The notes below the pieces were generated by a model. It searched no databases. It saw nothing but the letters and a program-made list of their open reading frames with translations, and was not told where the DNA came from. A program made the translations under genes and the position numbers. This document shows, one piece after another, positions 43,764 through 55,012 of a DNA stretch of 64,000 nt. Source of the stretch: Calycina herbarum (taxonomy: Eukaryota > Ascomycota > Leotiomycetes > Helotiales > Pezizellaceae); assembly GCA_001414485.1 (NCBI GenBank), contig LLEY01000113.1, forward strand, positions 124,001-188,000. Reading direction: 5' to 3'. Positions within the stretch are counted from its first letter, which is position 1. Each line of letters starts with the position of its first letter.

Positions 43764-44765
43764 TCAATCGGCAGTATTCTCCATGTGCGCCTTTAACTCC
43801 TCTACAAAGGAATCAAATTTAGCCGCAAACTCAGCGCCGGAACCATTGAGTATATCCGTGGTAACGCGGGTGTTGACGAAATCAGCAAAGTGTAAGCGAG
43901 CTCGTCGCTCCAGCTTCCTATCTTCCTTCTGTGCCCGGGTCGTGTTCATGAACGGAAGAGTATCGAAGTAATCTAAATCTTTCGTTTCGGTCCAATCATA
44001 AGTGGTGGGATTGCCGCCCGAAATTTGACAAGATCTGTCCGTCATGTATTTCTCGTAGGGAATGAGAACGTCTCGGAATCCATATTGACAGCCTGCTGTA
44101 TCGATAACCCATGTTTCGTTGGAGAACCGTGGTCTGACTTTTAAGATTGTGTGTGGGCAAATGCTAGAGTCTGGAGCACCTGAAGGAACGAGTTTCGTTG
44201 GAATCAAAGGTTTTCCGATACGGAGGTCCAATACTTCGATCGTCGAGGCTACCCCTACAAAATGTTAATACTAGCTTTGTTGTGCCACCAAACTTTGGAC
44301 TCTCTCACCTTCAAGTAATTTTCGAGTTAGAGGACCCAATAGCGCTGTGGCCGTTGTACATGACTGATTCGCAAGAGCTGCCTCCTTATGCTCGAGATTG
44401 GTAGTAAGATGATTCGGGAAGAGACCACGTTTTGCCCTAGCTGTGGAAGATCTCATTTTCTGATGAAGGCAAAGAACCCCATTCTGGAACTCGATTTTTG
44501 TCAGGTCGATATCGTATCCAACCTCTCGATAGGTCAGCAAGGCGGCCTTGAGTATTTTGGCAGTTCGAAGGAGCTTTTTTCGCTTTCCCAGAGCGTGGCA
44601 ATGAGTTTTGTGTTTTGACCAGTCTCCTTTCTGACAGTCCCGGTTACAGTAGATGGCACCGATGGAATCTCCAGGCTGGTATTCAGGAGCTTCCATGCAA
44701 CCAACACAATTCATGGTTCCGTCGGTTCCACAGTTTGCACACTTGCCGAGATATGTTGGTGCCAT
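43764..44765 (-). CDS. MYND zinc-finger protein
   Basis: Exon 1 is 44765-44309 and exon 2 is 44254-43764, with a 54-nt intron GTGAGA to TGTAG, giving 315 aa. A near-N-terminal MYND finger has ligands C9, C12, C20, C23, C40, C44, H52 and C56 (CANC, CVGC, YCNRDC, HKTHC). MYND fingers bind proline-rich partners and often occur in transcriptional regulators. The rest has no second recognised domain: a helical linker (KRKKLLRTAKILKAALLTYREVG), a middle part with strand-rich sequence (RPRFSNETWVIDTAGCQYGF) and a helical acidic C-terminus. The open frame extends upstream to 44816, but the first ATG is at 44765. Confidence 0.75.
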
Positions 44766-45221
44766 TGCGAGGACAATCAACCCGTAATCCCAAATATTGA
44801 ATGAATTGATCTTCACGTGTAGGTTGACTGTAGGATGTTACGGGACGATTATCGTCGTTGTTCCGTATGGAAATTCGTTTGGATGTCTCGCCATTTGTTT
44901 GCGTAGGTTACACCTATTATATAATCCAAAGTTCGAGGTAAAGTCAGTCCAACCACTCAGATGATCCTGAAGAGACAATATCAACTCAAGACTTGCTATC
45001 TACAAGTCTTTGTTAAGTTAATTATCTTAACTGTCCGGTAGAATTTTGTAAACTGAGCAAGTTTACGACGATGCTCCGTCTTACGGAGATCCCTCCGAAG
45101 CGAGGGTGGCTCCCAATAGCCAAAGCTCTTATCCCTTATCGCCAAGGCCAAATCATTCAGCCTTCCAGGTTGCGACAGAACAACACGAACAAAAACATCA
45201 CGAAACCAACATCCAAATGCA

Positions 45222-45896
45222 ATGCTAACAACCCAACCTCACCTCCGCACCCGGCGGCCCTCCCCTACAACAGTCGAATACACAGTCTCTACCTGCCCTC
45301 CCGCAACCCTCCCCCTTCGACTCCTTCTCCTCACAACCACCGTTCTCAGAATCCTCATCGGCCTCACAGTCCTCTTCCTCTTATACACGAAATACCTCCT
45401 CAGCGCATTCGCACCCGCAACCCACCCAATTGCACCCCCAGAATCCCTATTCTCAACCTCGACCCTCTTCTACGCCTTGCACCTCCTCACCACTTCCCCC
45501 CTCGGGATTCTCTCCTCCCGCATAGCTTCAATTCTCCCCTATACAATCTTGCTACCCTCCTCCATCCTCATAATCCACACGATCCTTCAACGTCCGCATA
45601 CCACCGAGTCTCTCCTCGTTCTCCGCGGACTAGGAATTCAAACCTCGACATCTTCAGCTTCTTACCTTTCTTCCGCGACAACGCGATTCATTCCCACAGA
45701 GAAGGTGCAGGATATACTGGTGAACGAGGCGTTTCGGGGGTTTGAGGTGAGGTATTATTTGGTTGTTGTGGTGGAGGGGGAGAAGGATGTTGTTGTTGTT
45801 TTTCCGAGACTTTTACCTAGACGGAAGATTGTGGAGACGGTTTGGAGGGGGGTGAGGGGCTGTTTGTGGGAGAAGGGGGAGGTTGGGAAAAGTTAG
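45222..45896 (+). CDS. GPI15: GPI-GlcNAc transferase subunit Gpi15 (PIG-H)
   Basis: Subunit of the GPI N-acetylglucosaminyltransferase that makes GlcNAc-PI on the cytosolic ER face, the first step of GPI-anchor synthesis. 224 aa, intronless. Hydrophobic spans lie at about residues 30-60 and 75-125. The C-terminal PIG-H domain is clear: TESLLVLRGLGIQTSTSS, then TTRFIPTEKVQDILVNEAFRG, VRYYLVVVVEG and VFPRLLPRRKIVETVWRGVR. A second open frame over the same DNA (45071-45745) is a Pro/Asn-rich shadow. Length agrees with fungal PIG-H proteins. Confidence 0.85.
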   Translation: MLTTQPHLRTRRPSPTTVEYTVSTCPPATLPLRLLLLTTTVLRILIGLTVLFLLYTKYLLSAFAPATHPIAPPESLFSTSTLFYALHLLTTSPLGILSSRIASILPYTILLPSSILIIHTILQRPHTTESLLVLRGLGIQTSTSSASYLSSATTRFIPTEKVQDILVNEAFRGFEVRYYLVVVVEGEKDVVVVFPRLLPRRKIVETVWRGVRGCLWEKGEVGKS

Positions 45897-46002
45897 GAAG
45901 CAATTGATATCAAAGAAATGCAATTTTCGATTTTTGGGTTTGGGGTTTGAATTGAGATGGGTATTTTCATTGCTCTATAGAAAGGTTCTCGGAAGAACTG
46001 GT

Positions 46003-47843
46003 TTATTCAGCGACACCTCCCTCTGGTTTCTCGACAACATCTGCCTCTTCGGGGCTGTCCAAAGCAAGAACCTTGTTGGTTCTACGATATCCTTGGAGCT
46101 TCATATCAGCTGAGTCCTTGAATCCTTTCCTTACGGCATAATTCTCGTTTTGAATATGCACGTACTCCATCAGAGGCTTCTTCATTACATGCGTATATGT
46201 ACCTTGAAGCCTTGGTGTCTCTCCACCATCAAATACCTTCTGGCTTGTATTGCCCCTCTTCTTTTTCGATGTGAGTTCTCCCACCGGAGCTCCTTTACTC
46301 TGCACCATCTCAAGCAGGCTTCCAGCCAACATTTCATCGATCTTAGTCTCCTTCCACAAACCCCATAAATCCTCCATCAGTCCCCCAGAAGCATATTTGT
46401 CGTCTCCCTTTCCAGGACCATCACCTACGTAAATCCATTGCAAAGCATCCTTTCTCTCTGGGTCATCTTCACGAGGAAATATGCACTCCCAAAGAACAAG
46501 AGGAGTGTCGGTAGCCATCTCATAAGTCGGTCTCCTCGGATTCTTCTTCGTGTCCAATAATTCCGCCACAATAGATGGTGGTTCCAACCCCTGACCCACC
46601 AAAAACAAAATAGCAACCATACAACGAACTTGATGCCACAAGAACGCTGAACCATGAAGATTGAAAGACCAAACACCAGGATATATTCCCGTCTTCTCCT
46701 CTTTATCAGGATTAAATTCTTCCGAAGCTGTGTAAATAAGTTTTAAATTCGTATCATTTTCATCCTTGATTTCCGTGTGATAAATCATTCTCTCGAAATT
46801 TGAAATCTGTTTTCCTGGATCGACTTTGCAGAAATTACGGAAATCGTGGGTGCCTTCGAATATTTTTGCTGCTTCGCGCATTGCTTCGATGTCTAGATAG
46901 CCATCCTTCATTTTTGTGGTGTTTACATTTCCTCCTGGACCTGGGTGCTCTAGATTGTGAGGTACTGGGGCGAATGCTGGGTTGGTGAAGAAGTATTTGT
47001 ATCTTCTTTCGCGACATGAGAAACGCGCTGAGAAATCGGCTGGTGGGGCAGGACACCATGCCAGAATTCTGATTTCAGGAGGGAGAAGATGGTTTAGGAG
47101 AGCGCAATAAGGTATTTCGTCTGCAATAGGGTCAAAATTTAGGGACTCTTGGAGATCAGGGTCGTTGATATCGATGTGCTGTGATGGTTGTTGATCCAGC
47201 GGAGGTAGGCGCGAAGGTCGAAGAGCTGGACTTCCAATTTCCAGACCACCTTCTCTGGGATGAGAATTGAACATATCATCCACCCCATCTTCAACATTGA
47301 TTTCTGCTTCCTCTTTCTTCCTCTTGACTAAAGGTCGATTACTCCTGACTCTGATCGCAATAACCTGTCCAAATGCGCTGACACCCTTATCCGTCCTCCC
47401 ACACTTGCTATACTCCGTTCCTTCCCAATTGACAACTCCAGGGTCCAGCGGATGTGTAGCCTGCGGGAAAATGAGACGCGCCTTATTCAATGCCTTCCAT
47501 AATTCCTCCTCAATCGTGGGCATCGATTTGCCTTGTCCGGGATGGTGTTCGAAGCCATGGTATTTCTTGCCTAAGTATGCCAACTTCAGCGCAATAAGTC
47601 GAGTATTATATTTCGCAGGGTCGAAAACTCGTTCTGTGCGTGGTTTCTTCCATGATTTCTTCTCTGGCGTAGGTTCTTTTACCGGCGGCAGTAAACTAAT
47701 TTCCTGTCAGTCAAATGCGTTGAACGGAAAAGTAGGGAGCCTTACCTTTGGTTCTTACTCTTAAGTTCCTTCTCCAATTGCGTAACCCTCTCAATCAATT
47801 TTTCGTTACTCCAAGCGCTATAATCCGTCTCCTCCTCCTCCAT
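46003..47843 (-). CDS. DEG1: tRNA pseudouridine(38/39) synthase Deg1/Pus3
   Basis: TruA-family enzyme that makes pseudouridine at positions 38 and 39 of the anticodon arm. Exon 1 is 47843-47746 and exon 2 is 47695-46003 (50-nt intron), giving 596 aa. The catalytic aspartate lies in CGRTDKGVSAFGQ. Other family blocks: LAYLGKKYHGFEHH, RILAWCPAPPADFSARFSCRERRYKYFF, FEGTHDFRNFCKVDP and GSAFLWHQVRCMVAILFLVGQG. The N-terminus MEEEETDYSAW starts at an ATG in good AAGATGG context. An in-frame ATG at 47999 would add 52 residues with mitochondrial-presequence character, giving 648 aa. The C-terminal extension (from about residue 500) is fungal-type. It converges on GPI15. Confidence 0.9.
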
Positions 47844-48195
47844 CTTGGCCTCGATGTATCGCTGTCGCGCTCCAGTTGCTTTCGCAATGTATTTCGGCCT
47901 CCTCCAACGCGAGGTACTGGAGACATGAAAATGGGACCTGGATATCTTGCTCAGATGAATTCTCTTGCAAGCATGCTGTGGTAAGAAATATAACTGCATC
48001 GGTTCTCTTATGACAAAAACTTTTGACTCATCGCGTTGGAGTGGAGAGTTCTCGCATGGGGGAGCTAAGCTGATCTCGCATGGGAATTCTACGATACCGC
48101 TCTTATCTACACGTGATGGGAATTGCTTTTTCGACTGTCAGATGAGGCCTTCTAGATTTGAATTCTCTCTTCATGAATAATACCTTGTAAAGATT

Positions 48196-49062
48196 ATGGC
48201 GGACAATGAGCCCCCAGAGATTACCATATTATTGTTAGGTGATTCGGAATGTGGCAAGTCGACACTTCTCTCGTGAGTTTCCCCCCTTTCACTCACCCAC
48301 CCCTGCCTGTCTCCTCTCGTCATCTCAATGCTCATCAACAGGTCTGAGGCATAACCCTCGTGTATCTATTTCTCAAATACAAGCACACTAACAACCCATC
48401 TAGAAGAATAAGCCAAGGCTCACCCACAGGCCCAAAGCCAAATCCCAACATCACCTCAAAGCAATCGCCCATCCCCCTTCTCCACGATGAAAACCAGCCT
48501 TTCATATTCGAGATCAGATTCGGCAATAAACCTTTTCGATTTGAATTCTGCGATACCGCTTCCCCGAGTAGTTGGAAACTCTTAACACCAAGTGTAATAA
48601 TCCTATGTTACGACATCTCATCCCGTCTAAGTCTCATCGATATCCAACGACTTGTACGTCCCCTCTCCCCATCTTTCTTCCATCCACAATCCCCTTTTCA
48701 AACGACTGCATCCAGTCCACATGTCCACAGCCTTCCCAAAATTCCCACAAACACCTAACATCTTCCTAAAGTGGTCCCCCCTCCTAACTCAAACCTTCCC
48801 ACCCTCTCTCCTCTCCGTCGTCCCCGTCCTCCTCTTAGGACTAAAACGCGATCTCCGCTCTGAGAACGATCCGAATGGCATTATCTACCCCCAAGAAGCA
48901 TATCGTATCGCTCAGGAAATGAGATGTGATAAGTATCTTGAGTGTTCGGCCTTTACCGGGGAGTTGATACAGGAGGTGGTGGAGGATATTTGTAGGACGG
49001 CGGCTAATACTATAAACGGAGAGGGAGGGGGATTAAGCGAGGGGGGTTGTGAGGTTATGTGA
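48196..49062 (+). CDS. atypical Rho-like small GTPase
   Basis: Three exons: 48196-48272, 48404-48653 and 48772-49062, giving 205 aa. Introns are GTGAGT to TAG (branch CTAAC) and GTACGT to AAG (branch CTAAC). The P-loop is GDSECGKS (residues 15-22). The G3 motif, normally DTAGQE, is CDTASPSSW, lacking the Gly and catalytic Gln. G4, normally TKxD, is GLKRDLR; G5 is ECSA. The end, CEVM, is a CaaX prenylation box. The region between P-loop and G3 holds a Pro/Ser/Lys-rich stretch (QGSPTGPKPNPNITSK) in place of a standard switch I. It is probably a membrane-anchored Ras/Rho relative with poor or no GTP hydrolysis, comparable in logic to Rnd proteins; that is inference. Confidence 0.75.
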
Positions 49063-49547
49063 TGGGAGAGGAAGATAGTGGTTGGGGGTTTGAGGAATTG
49101 GGGATTGGGGAGTTTGGAGTTTGTTTTGTGGAAAGGGAGTATCCTGGAGGTAGTAATGAATCCCTTTCTCTTTGATTGTCTTCAAGACTTGGATCTCAAT
49201 AGCTTTGCCACTGACGTTTCCTATCTGCCATTCTGTGGTTGAATGGATAGTGAAAGCTGTGCACTAAGAACGGACGCTTCTCCACCAGGAATGCACCTTG
49301 GTGACCTTGGAAATGTGCACATGAGGTCGATCCTCTCACTTTCCGAAGAATCGGGCTTCCTAAGGTACCCATGAGAGCCATTTTTGAGTGGGTGTTTTTC
49401 ATTCTCTACACGAACAGTAGAAGCGACAGTAAGAGCGGAAATGTTTTATTTTGCTAAATATCCAAAAGATGGAAGGCTGATGATCAGACTAGTATTTTGC
49501 CACCTCATCATTCAAATTCCAATAAACGGTTGAAGATTTAACAACCG
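49063..49547. other. intergenic region between convergent genes
   Basis: About 485 bp. Only a spurious minus-strand frame at 49196-49402 is present, and no family sequence. Confidence 0.4.
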
Positions 49548-50685
49548 TTATACTCTGTCATTTTCTCCCGTCCAACCCAGCACTTTCTTGCGACGTTTGT
49601 TCCGTTCCCTGTCGAGATCCTTATGACACTTTCCGCATGAATACCCTTCACTCTTTATGTAAACCTTCCTGAGACAATCCCAGCACCGCCAAAAATCGGG
49701 GAAAATCTTCCTTTCAGCCCACCATTGCTCTGACTCAGTCTTGGATTTCCTTGGAAGATCTTCCTTGTGGTCAGAATCTCGAAGATGCTCGCGCAATTTG
49801 TCTTTGCCAGCCAGGGGATCCTTTGATTTGGGGCAATTCTCGTAATCGCAACACCACTGCTCATCCCGCAGACGGTGCATCATCCAGTAATGACTCTCAA
49901 GATTGCTGAGATTTTTGAACGTACCGCAATTCTCGCCAAGGAGGCAGATGTATTCGTTCTTACGGGCGTTACTATTCAATGAAACATGTAAGCGAGTAGT
50001 CTCCAAGACATGATGAATTGGGGTCATTGGGTTCGTACCGTGGTTGATCTAGATACACTTTGGGAATCCACTTTGGCGTTTCTGGATACTCTGGCTTCAG
50101 CTCAAGAAAAACGTCTTTTCCTTCTTTTCTGTAATTGTAACCCAGGAGCCAATCGGGGGTGTAAATGCCCCAATTAAGGGTCTTGGGCGTAGGACGATTT
50201 TGTGAATCTCCCGCTTGATCATAGGCCTGGTTGATCTGGTTGATTTGGTTGCCGACGTGTTGGTAGTTAAAGTTGCCAGAGCCTGATGGATCATTACTGG
50301 ACCCAACTCCGTAACCGTCGAGGTTGCCATAATTTGGGTAAGCAGCTGACGCTCCTCCTAGCTGGCTACTCTGGTTGTTGTTGGTAGTGTACCCGGCTTG
50401 CCTGTCCTGGTTGGCTTCATAGGTCAAGTGATTGTCTAGAGCGTTGGGATCATTCTCGGGTTCGGGAGGATGACTGAAAGTATTGCTACTAGACGGAAAG
50501 TCAGACCAGCCTCTGCCCCCTTCATAGGCAAGCCTATCTTGGTCATTCCTGGGTGCCGCGTTGTTGTAATCCTCATTCCTTGTGGGCATTGGCATTCTCC
50601 TCCTTGGAGAACGAGAATGGTCCGACGAGCCTTTTCCATGGCCTGTCTTGCTTGAAGTACTAGATCGAGGGTGGCGAGGAGACAT
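49548..50685 (-). CDS. zinc-finger protein with disordered N-terminus
   Basis: Exon 1 is 50685-50039 and exon 2 is 49971-49548, with a 67-nt intron GTACGA to AATAG, giving 356 aa. Residues 1-150 are Ser/Asn/Gln/Gly-rich, with SRSPRRR and repeats of NQIN. A middle segment (LNWGIYTPDWLLGYNYRKEGKD) leads to the Cys/His-rich end. There, two C2H2-like units are visible: CLLGENC...HYWMMH and CCDYENC...HLRDSDH. A final CWDC...CGKCH ribbon could bind another zinc. Similar C2H2 arrays occur in Helotiales proteins of unknown role. The tail is basic (DRERNKRRKKVLGW). DNA or RNA binding is plausible but unproven. Confidence 0.65.
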
Positions 50686-51855
50686 CGTTTTGACGATATG
50701 TCGAATGACGAAGACGATATTTTACTAAAAAAGAGTATGAACAATGAACAAAAGATATGATTGCAAAACCTTGCGACGCAGAATTATATATTTTAGTCTT
50801 CTTGGTGCCTAACACGGCGTTGGGTTCCAACAGCCTTGTTCATGTTCCACAGCTTCTCTTACTATGTGCTTACCAGTTATATAAGCTCAAGATGGTTGGT
50901 TGTGGCTTAAACGCCTCCCCCAATCCCGCATGCACTGTTCCCAACTTATGCCTAAAGAATCAACAGCTTTGCTTCTCAACACGTCATATAAAATCGTAAT
51001 ACTTCCGTAGACAAAATTGAGCGAGAAGTCTACGGCCTCATACTACAGCACATTGTTAACTGAATTTCACCTAAGAATAGAAGAGAAGAAGCTAGTAAGA
51101 TGAGCTAGAGCGATATTGAATTAGTGTGCATTATTCTTAATTTATTCTTTCCATAGTAGAGGTGTTGTGCTAAAAATGAGCTTTCGAAAGTGGATATAAA
51201 TAGGTACTCGAGTTCTTTGTAAAGCAGAATTTCTGCGCTCCCTTCTGACCATACGAGGGTCGTCTATTAGTAGGGAACCTGCGAGTAGCATAAGCTAGAA
51301 TACGAGCTATTTGCAGATAACCTGGAAATGTTATAATCTAAGAAAAAAATACTTTTCCGAGTAACCTGGAAAAGCATCGCTTTTTACAGATAACCCGGGA
51401 ATAACATATAACAGCCCAGGAAACCAGTTTAAAGACGAGTATGTACAATACATCACCCACTCATTCCTTATAAAGATTACTACAGTACTCATCGAATGAA
51501 CACTAGGATTTCTCAACTGGATTTTGTTTGCATCATGTACTCGTTCAAATTCCGTCTTTGAGACTAAAGATTTGATATCGGGATTGATTTCCATGTGAAT
51601 CATTTAATTTAGTTAAAATGAAGCTTCTTATTATATGACAGATCAAAGTGTGTTACGCTCTCACCCCAGAAGAAGTAACTTTAGAAAGAAACAAAAGCAC
51701 TCCTATTTGTTCGCTGTAACTCCACTTCCCAACGTAATTTCGTAAACCCACTAGTCCCAAATTCTACCATTTCCCATCCCATCATTTTTGCTACACCAGT
51801 TCAAATTTCAAGCGCCCAAAAACTCTACGCAAAACACCCCAATCATAAAACCCCC
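50686..51855. other. intergenic region with short degenerate repeats
   Basis: About 1.2 kb without coding. At about 51318-51420 the phrase (A/G)TAACCTGG or ATAACCCGG recurs three times at roughly 40-nt spacing. Otherwise AT-rich and unremarkable. Confidence 0.4.
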
Positions 51856-54766
51856 TCAAAACCTCGGCAACCTATTCTCGCCCTCCTCATAAGGAATTTC
51901 TGCCTCCTCCCTCGCCAAATCATTTACCCACCTTCCCTCCGGCTTCACACTACCCCCATGCCACATATCCGCCAAATAAAACCAAGCCAACGCATTCCCC
52001 ACCGTCCCCACCTCGTCACTAACACTAACCTTAGCAAACTCACTCATCCTCTCATACACTTCCTCATCCGTCCAAAGTTCCAAAAGCTTCTCCGCCACAG
52101 CCTTAACATCCCCCGCCTCAACTAAAAATCCATTCTTCCCATCCTGTATTTGCAGGGGGATACCCCCGCGTTTGGTAGCGATAACGGGCTTTCCTTTATG
52201 TAAAGCCTCGGATACTTTTACTTCAAACCCTTCTCTGGTGGAGAGTTGGAGAACGATGTGCGAGGAGGAGAGGAGGGTGTTAAGGAGTTGGTCATTGGGG
52301 TTTAGACGCATTACTGAGACGGAGGGGATGAGTTGGGGGTAGGTGGTGTGGAGTTTGGAGAGGGTTTCGTCGTAGATGCGGGTTCCGTCTGGGTCGTCGA
52401 CTGAGCCGTTACCGCAGCTGGAGGTTTATTAGCGAGAGGGGAATGGACGATAAGAATGGGGGATTTACATTACGAGTTGAGGAGCCTCTGCTAAGGGCGA
52501 ATGTTTCGAGAGGAGACGACGAAATTCGGCGTAGGAATCTATGACGTCTGGGATTCCTTTTGCGGGATCGAAACGGGCGATTTGGATTATGTATTTCTCT
52601 GAGTTCTTGTAAGTTGTAATTCAAAAAGGGGCTCGCTTATGCCCTTACTATAAGGCCATCTCAGCTCAGTCCTAAGAAGTGGTTAGCTAGTTGTTATAAT
52701 CTGAATGGAGGACTTCATGTGCTTACATTCTCAGTGCGTGGCATTGCTCGTTGTATAAATGACCGTAGTAGGCTTGATCCCAATCACTCATGTCTTTATT
52801 TAGACCATCGAGCCTTGATAAATCGTATTAGCATGAAAATAGCATAACCTAGAGGTTGTAGAGAACTTACCAATCTACAAGAAACAGAAGGAGACCCATT
52901 AGTAAACTCTCTCATTGTGGCGGAATAAAGCTAGTTGATGAAGCCAAGAAAGGGAACGATGTTCGTTCAAACCAGAGAACTTCAAGCAAACTCAAAACTC
53001 ACCAGTAGTAGCGGGCAAATAACAAACCTTCTCCCTCGGAACACTCTCCGGCACAAAAGCAGGAATGGGATGACTGATAAACATATCCGCATGCTTAATG
53101 TTTCCCCAAAGAAATTGCCATACATCTGCTTGAGGTGTGCCAGGTGTATTCGCCAAATCACTTCGAATCTGGATATGACTTCGGTAAAGAACTGGTCTAT
53201 CTGGGGTTAATTTCTTGATCATGGGAATAAGGCCGGGCATTTGGGGGTCATCGATCTGAAATTGGTTAGGTTATTTTCTGGAGGACTTGGAGTGTATTTA
53301 CCATGATGACGTCTGCTCCGCCTTCAGATTGTGGCCTCAATGGGCCACCTGGACTCAACCAATATCGCTGGGCGTTGTACTCAATCCAATCGATGATAAC
53401 TTGCTTGTCTTCATCACTGATCTTCTCATGTGGTTTGCTGACACCTTGGAGTATATTGTGGATATTTTTGGTAATTCGGAAAACACCAGGTCTTGGTTTT
53501 GGCACATACCTAGAAAAATTAGCAGCAAAACCCCAAAAACAGAATAATATAATCTCCTTACCAAGTCAAATCAACTTTCAAAAGTTTGGCCAATCGAACA
53601 AGAGCATGTCTCATAAGAGCAACACCACCGCCTTGTGGAGTACTGGAGAAGAAAGCAATTTTGGTTTCTTTCTCTTTAAGTGATGTGACGAATTTCATCA
53701 TGGCATTCCAGGTAGTTGGTGCACATGTTCTTTGAAAGTCGGCAATGGACAGGATAGTAGCGTGGCTGCCGGAATCGACTTCGACCACTCCTCTGTAGGC
53801 AACTTGAAGTATAGGGGAACTTCCTGGGCCAAAGTACCTTATAGATTGTTAGTAAGATCACCAGTTTGCAATGCCTCGACAGCACTGTGCCAAGGGGAAA
53901 ACTACTTACATGATACACTTCCTCACCATAGAATCAGCCTGCTCATCCACACATTTTGAGCTCCAATAATGATCATCCTCCTCAAAATCCTGATTCCAAT
54001 GCGGTCTAATCAAAATCGGAACAATATCAAGCTCAAGCCATAATCTCGACGACAAAAGGGGGCTCCTCTTCGCGAGATCAAGAGGCATTCCAGCACCAAT
54101 GAACTTGGTCAGATTCTCACGTTCATACTTCTCCAGCTCACCAACAACATAATCGGCAATCTTATTGCCACTGTCACCGCTCTTTTCCCACTCGATTGTC
54201 TGAACAGAGAAATCGAGAAGATATGTACTATCGTGAACAGCGATAGCTACGACTGCGGATTTATGGTTGAACGCGGCTGCGATACCAACGAATGATGTCT
54301 TCGAACAATCTTAGTAATCACTTGTGTAACAAGGAATCAGAAGGCCTACCTTCAAAGCTGCGGCGAACTTTCCTTCTTCTTGAACCATCTGGCTAATTCT
54401 GTTCTTTTCACTAACAGATCCCCTTCTCTGAAACCTGTGGCCTTTTTTGAAAGCCATCACGGCATAAACATAGGGTCTGAGACTCTTGGGGGTGTTGTGC
54501 AGTACCAATTTTGAGACAGAGTGTATGGTGGGAGTGGCAGCCCCCGATTGCGGGGAGGACGAGGCATTATCGGTTGTCTCCATCATGAATAACAGATTTT
54601 GTTCGAGTTGCAATTGAATTGCAATCGACTTCAAGGCAAGTTTGAGGTTAAATATCAAATTGTCTCCGCACAAAGAAGTGGCGTTTGACAAGTCATGAGA
54701 TTTAGAATTGACGGCTACCTGCGCCACAGATGTGGGATGATCTGAGGGAAGAGTGAATTGTGGCAT
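51856..54766 (-). CDS. ccg-9: trehalose phosphorylase/synthase, ccg-9 type (GT4)
   Basis: Retaining GT4 enzyme interconverting trehalose with glucose 1-phosphate and glucose; in Neurospora the orthologue is clock-controlled gene 9. Exons: 54766-54350, 54298-53910, 53837-53562, 53509-53302, 53255-53003, 52874-52871, 52813-52727, 52671-52649, 52598-52469 and 52417-51856. All phases agree, giving 782 aa. Exon six is only 4 nt (ATTG) and exon eight 23 nt. Key blocks: TSFVGIAAAFNHKSAVVAIA, WYVPKPRPGVFRITKN, VLYRSHIQIRSD, YIIQIARFDPAKGI, ICGNGSVDDPDG, then the GT4 E-x7-E motif in REGFEVKVSEALHKGKPVIA. The start at 54766 is provisional. Coding-like sequence continues upstream through another intron (exon ending near 54919), overlapping the end of the hydrolase gene, but without an ATG. 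Confidence 0.85.
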
Positions 54767-55012
54767 GATTTTTGATGCATGTAAGATACTACTGGACCAG
54801 CTTGATCGCACTTTCGTGAGAGTTCGCAGTTCCCCGTACACCTGAACCAATGTCTAGAACAATCAAAAAGAAAACAAAATAACGTGTGACAGAAATCTTA
54901 TGTTTTAATATAGTTACCCTAGCCTTCTCGTACAATTCTTGCAGTTCAACAGGCGCAAACTGGCATGGCACTATTACTATTGCCAGCTTGGCGGATGGGA
55001 GATTGGTTATCG

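Noticed and set aside
45071..45745. 224-codon open frame overlapping GPI15
   Set aside because: Asn/Pro/His-rich out-of-frame shadow; the PIG-H signature is in the other frame.
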